Below are positions 6,699 through 8,896 of a stretch of DNA of 8,896 nucleotides, in pieces. Origin of the DNA: Acidobacteriota bacterium. Its GTDB lineage: Bacteria; Acidobacteriota; Terriglobia; Terriglobales; Acidobacteriaceae. A program made the position numbers and the translations under genes. The stretch's first letter is position 1, and each line of letters starts with the position of its first letter. The notes under the pieces are model-generated. The model searched no databases. It was not told where the DNA came from and was given only the letters and a program-made list of their open reading frames with translations. The DNA is taken from assembly GCA_021799945.1 (NCBI GenBank), contig JAJYZK010000106.1, positions 1 through 8,896 of the forward strand, given 5' to 3'.

Positions 6699-6810
6699 AT
6701 GGGACCAGATTATCCCAACTGCGCGAGCCGCCGCGGTCTCCGGCCGGCGATCCGGCGGCGAAGAAGATTTGCCCTCCGCAGGGAGGATGCCGCGTCGGAA
6801 GCAATGCCCC

Positions 6811-6840
6811 CGAGCAGGAGGTTGGCGAGCAGGAGGTTGA
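6811..6840 (+). repeat. 15-bp tandem repeat, two copies
   Basis: CGAGCAGGAGGTTGG (6811-6825) is followed directly by CGAGCAGGAGGTTGA (6826-6840), differing only at the last base. It is intergenic, about 140 bases before aroDE. Each copy contains AGGAGG on the plus strand, but no gene start follows at a useful distance. Confidence 0.9.
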
Positions 6841-6937
6841 AAGGAGCATGCCTGACCGGGAGATGCCCCCACGCCCCGCGCAACCGTCCAAAAATGCGAC
6901 CAATCTTCATCCGGATCCGGTCCGGGCGCAACGCCTG

Positions 6938-6966
6938 TTGCATTCTGCCAGGCTCACCGGTAAGAT
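6938..6966 (+). promoter_or_regulatory. Promoter-like -35/-10 pair for aroDE
   Basis: TTGCAT (6938-6943) and TAAGAT (6961-6966) are separated by exactly 17 bases, as in sigma-70-type promoters; 3 and 4 of 6 bases match consensus. Transcription would begin near 6973, inside the palindrome. The match is modest, so this is a proposal. Confidence 0.3.
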
Positions 6967-6981
6967 TCCGCAATTGCGGAA
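6966..6981. promoter_or_regulatory. 16-bp perfect palindrome, possible operator at aroDE
   Basis: TTCCGCAATTGCGGAA is a perfect palindrome with no spacer. It begins at the last base of the proposed -10 and ends directly before the ATG at 6982. This is where a dimeric repressor would block transcription. It could also form a small hairpin hiding the weak GCGGA in front of the start. The palindrome is certain; the role is inferred. Confidence 0.45.
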
Positions 6982-8622
6982 ATGAACTTTCAGACTCCAG
7001 CCCTGACGCAGCCGCACCTGCGCTCGCGCATGGGAAAGGTGTGCGTGGCCATCGCGGCGTCCTCGCCCGCGGGAATGCTGGAGCGCGCCTCGGCCGCGAT
7101 GCAGGAAAGCCTTTTCCTGGAGTTCCGGCTCGATTACCTGCCCAAACCGCTGAGCGGGCTGCCAAAATTGAAGCACTTCCTCTCCGATCACCGGGAGGTT
7201 ACCGCCATCGCCACCTGCCGCAGGACCGAAAATGGGGGCAAGTTCGGCGGTACCGTGGCCGAGGAGATGGAAATCCTCCAAAAAGCGGCCGCCGCCGGAT
7301 TTCATCTGGTGGACTTGGAGATTCAGTCCGCGGAGTCCCTTGCGCCAGCCGCTCTCGAAAAACTGCGCTCTCGCAATGTCGCGCTGCTGATTTCCTATCA
7401 CGACTTCGAGGCAACCCAGGACTTGGAGGGCATCCTGGCGCGGATTCGGCCGTTTGCGCCGGACTTCATCAAGATCGTCTCTACGGCGAGGTCGCTGGCC
7501 GACAACGTGACGATGATGCACTTCCTGGAGAGCGCCCGGGATGTTGCCGAAATCATCGGCATTTGCATGGGAGAACAGGGGATTATCAGCCGGGTGCTGG
7601 GGATTCGAGCCGGAAGCCGCTTCACCTTCGCCTCCGCCGGCCAGGGAGCGGAGACGGCGGTCGGCCAGATCGAAGCCCGCACCTTGCTGGATACCTACAG
7701 AATCGGCCAGATCGATGCGGCCACTCGTGTGTACGGCGTGGCCGGCAATCCCATCCGGCACTCCCTTTCGCCGATCATGCTGAACGCGGCATTTCGCCGG
7801 GAGACCGTCAACGCGGTCTATCTCGCCCTGCAGGCCAACAGGCTCAGCGATCTATTGAAACTGATCCACGAGGTCCCTATCTACGGTTTGAGCGTCACGA
7901 TGCCGCTCAAGGAGACGATTCTCAAGCACCTGGAGAAAACCGATCCGGTTACGGCCCAGGTGGGGGCCTGCAACACGATCGTTCGCTCCCAGGAGGGCAA
8001 GCTTTACGGCTTCAATACGGACGTGGCCGCCGTTGTTCGTCCTCTGGAGAAGCGGCTTCCCCTGAAGGGCGCGAAGGTTCTGGTTCTCGGCGCCGGGGGC
8101 GCGGCCCGCGCCGCCGTCTTCGGGCTGGCGGGCAAGGGAGCGGAGGTGCACATCCTCAATCGCACGCCGCAGACGGCGCAGAAGCTGGCGCGCGAGGCCA
8201 AGGCCAAAACGATCCGCCGGGAACAGGTCGCCAAATCCAGCTTCGACGTCATCGTGAATGCCACTCCCGTGGGCATGCACGGCATAAAGCCGCAGCAGAT
8301 TCTCACCCCGAAGGAGCTGAATGCGCGGCTGGTCTTCGACCTGGTTTACAACCCCGTGGATACGCCGCTGATCCGCATGGCTCGCCAGAAGGGCCTTGCC
8401 GTGATCCTCGGCGTCGAGATGTTCGTGCAGCAAGGCGCCCGGCAGTTCGAAATCTGGACGGGAAAGCGCGCTCCGGAGGAGGAAATGCTCCGGGTCGTGC
8501 TGCATGCGCTCCGTCAGAGAGCGGAGGCCGGTGCGGGCTCCCAGCCGGGTCCATCGGATCATCCGAGTCAGAGTTCAGAGCGGGACCCGAGTCGGGGGAG
8601 CGGCGGCTCGGCTGCCGGCTGA
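6982..8622 (+). CDS. aroDE: Bifunctional 3-dehydroquinate dehydratase (type I) / shikimate dehydrogenase
   Basis: One chain carries steps 3 and 4 of the shikimate pathway: dehydration of 3-dehydroquinate to 3-dehydroshikimate, then NADPH-dependent reduction to shikimate. The AroD part (about 17-245) has EFRLD (47-51), catalytic H140 in ISYHDF, Schiff-base lysine K164 in FIKIVSTA, and SAGQGAE at 218-224. The AroE part (about 250-513) has GNPIRHSLSP, catalytic K310 in SVTMPLKE, N331 in GACNT, catalytic D347 in GFNTD, the nucleotide loop GAGGAA (370-375), NRT, NATPVGM, and GVEMFVQQGARQFEIWTG (477-494). All key residues of both enzymes are present, so both should be active. Residues 516-546 are a Ser/Gly/Pro/Glu-rich tail outside either fold. 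The ATG at 6982 has only a weak GCGGA close by; M17 (base 7030) sits right at the first strand and is a credible alternative. The domain order is that of plant AroDE. The gene stands alone, convergent with the ComM-type gene. Confidence 0.95.
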   Translation: MNFQTPALTQPHLRSRMGKVCVAIAASSPAGMLERASAAMQESLFLEFRLDYLPKPLSGLPKLKHFLSDHREVTAIATCRRTENGGKFGGTVAEEMEILQKAAAAGFHLVDLEIQSAESLAPAALEKLRSRNVALLISYHDFEATQDLEGILARIRPFAPDFIKIVSTARSLADNVTMMHFLESARDVAEIIGICMGEQGIISRVLGIRAGSRFTFASAGQGAETAVGQIEARTLLDTYRIGQIDAATRVYGVAGNPIRHSLSPIMLNAAFRRETVNAVYLALQANRLSDLLKLIHEVPIYGLSVTMPLKETILKHLEKTDPVTAQVGACNTIVRSQEGKLYGFNTDVAAVVRPLEKRLPLKGAKVLVLGAGGAARAAVFGLAGKGAEVHILNRTPQTAQKLAREAKAKTIRREQVAKSSFDVIVNATPVGMHGIKPQQILTPKELNARLVFDLVYNPVDTPLIRMARQKGLAVILGVEMFVQQGARQFEIWTGKRAPEEEMLRVVLHALRQRAEAGAGSQPGPSDHPSQSSERDPSRGSGGSAAG

Positions 8623-8710
8623 CTCCATGGCTCCGGCCGGCGCCCGCATCCGGACCCTGCCGGCCTGCTCCCGCATCGCCCGGAACATTGATTCCCGCCT
8701 GAAGCTTCGT

Positions 8711-8896
8711 TCAGCTCCAATAGCTTCGATCGAGCGTTCGGTACTGAATCGCCTCCGCGATGTGGCCCACGCTGATCGCCGGCGCCGCGGCAAGATCGGC
8801 GATGGTGCGCGCGACCTTGAGAATGCGGTCGTGGGCGCGCGCGCTCAGCCCCTGCTGCTGCATCGCCCGTTCCAGCAGACGCTCGGCATCGGAGGA
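8711..8896 (-). CDS. comM: ComM/YifB-type Mg-chelatase-like AAA+ ATPase, C-terminal 61 residues
   Basis: The frame enters from the right edge and ends at TGA (8713-8711); it has no start codon inside the window. The last 61 codons include LSARAHDRILKVARTIADL and end HIAEAIQYRTLDRSYWS. The LSAR-x-H/Y-DR-x-LKVARTIADL helix and the A-x-QYR-x-LDR ending are the signature of the C-terminal lid domain of YifB/ComM proteins. ComM is a hexameric helicase that drives branch migration during natural transformation; many non-competent bacteria also carry it. The ATPase core lies outside the window, so activity cannot be judged. It is convergent with aroDE across an 88-base gap in which I see only a 5-bp hairpin near the stop (8699-8714). 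Confidence 0.88.
   Translation of the reverse strand, partial: SSDAERLLERAMQQQGLSARAHDRILKVARTIADLAAAPAISVGHIAEAIQYRTLDRSYWS

Larger units (their letters stand above)
6681..6981. other. Divergent promoter region between M3 peptidase and aroDE
   Basis: These 301 bases must drive both flanking genes. They contain the peptidase Shine-Dalgarno at the left, a 15-bp tandem repeat in the middle, and a promoter-like pair plus a perfect palindrome at the aroDE side. I see no coding frame and no RNA gene here. Confidence 0.6.

Noticed and set aside
6811..6840. Two AGGAGG boxes as ribosome binding sites for a small gene
   Set aside because: They belong to the tandem repeat, and the only nearby ATG frames are short and without coding character.
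6558..8702. 714-codon plus-strand open frame spanning the peptidase 5' end and aroDE
   Set aside because: It overlaps aroDE in another frame, and its Arg/Pro/Gly-rich translation is typical of a shadow frame.

Overview
The window is about 8.9 kb of GC-rich bacterial chromosome carrying mostly housekeeping genes. It has six complete protein genes and two that run off the ends, separated by fairly long intergenic gaps. The mix suggests a Gram-negative, soil-type bacterium. It includes a zinc-finger anti-sigma factor next to a secreted DUF3106-like protein, an AroD-AroE fusion, an M3 oligopeptidase, a PgeF/YfiH protein and a ComM/YifB ATPase. My best guess is Acidobacteriota (Solibacter/Bryobacter-like). 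That is inferred from gene content and style; no rRNA or other marker is present.

Layout, left to right. (1) Bases 2-1219, plus strand: the 3' part of a membrane anti-sigma factor gene, then a secreted protein built from 18-residue helical repeats. They are probably one operon whose sigma factor lies upstream of the window. (2) Bases 1220-1438: a 12-bp tandem repeat and a perfect 11-bp hairpin between convergent genes. (3) Bases 1439-2212, minus: an ALG5/DPG-synthase-like family 2 glycosyltransferase. (4) Bases 2213-2580: a divergent intergenic region with a 13-bp tandem repeat. (5) Bases 2581-2910, plus: an HU/IHF-type nucleoid protein. (6) Bases 3142-4206, minus: a PgeF/YfiH (laccase-domain) protein. 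(7) Bases 4207-4643: a structured gap with a 12-bp tandem repeat, a strong bulged hairpin and an intrinsic terminator for the next gene. (8) Bases 4644-6680, minus: an M3 zinc oligopeptidase. (9) Bases 6681-6981: a divergent promoter region with a 15-bp tandem repeat, a promoter-like pair and a 16-bp perfect palindrome touching the next start codon. (10) Bases 6982-8622, plus: bifunctional 3-dehydroquinate dehydratase/shikimate dehydrogenase. (11) Bases 8711-8896, minus: the last 61 codons of a ComM/YifB-type ATPase.

Apart from the anti-sigma/DUF3106 pair, the genes do not form one pathway; each appears to be its own transcription unit. I see no CRISPR array, insertion sequence, tRNA, rRNA, phage gene or defence system. 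The unusual material is in the gaps: short direct tandem repeats of 12, 13, 12 and 15 bp in four separate intergenic regions, the structured element upstream of the PgeF gene, and the palindrome at the aroDE start. I found no convincing new multi-gene system.
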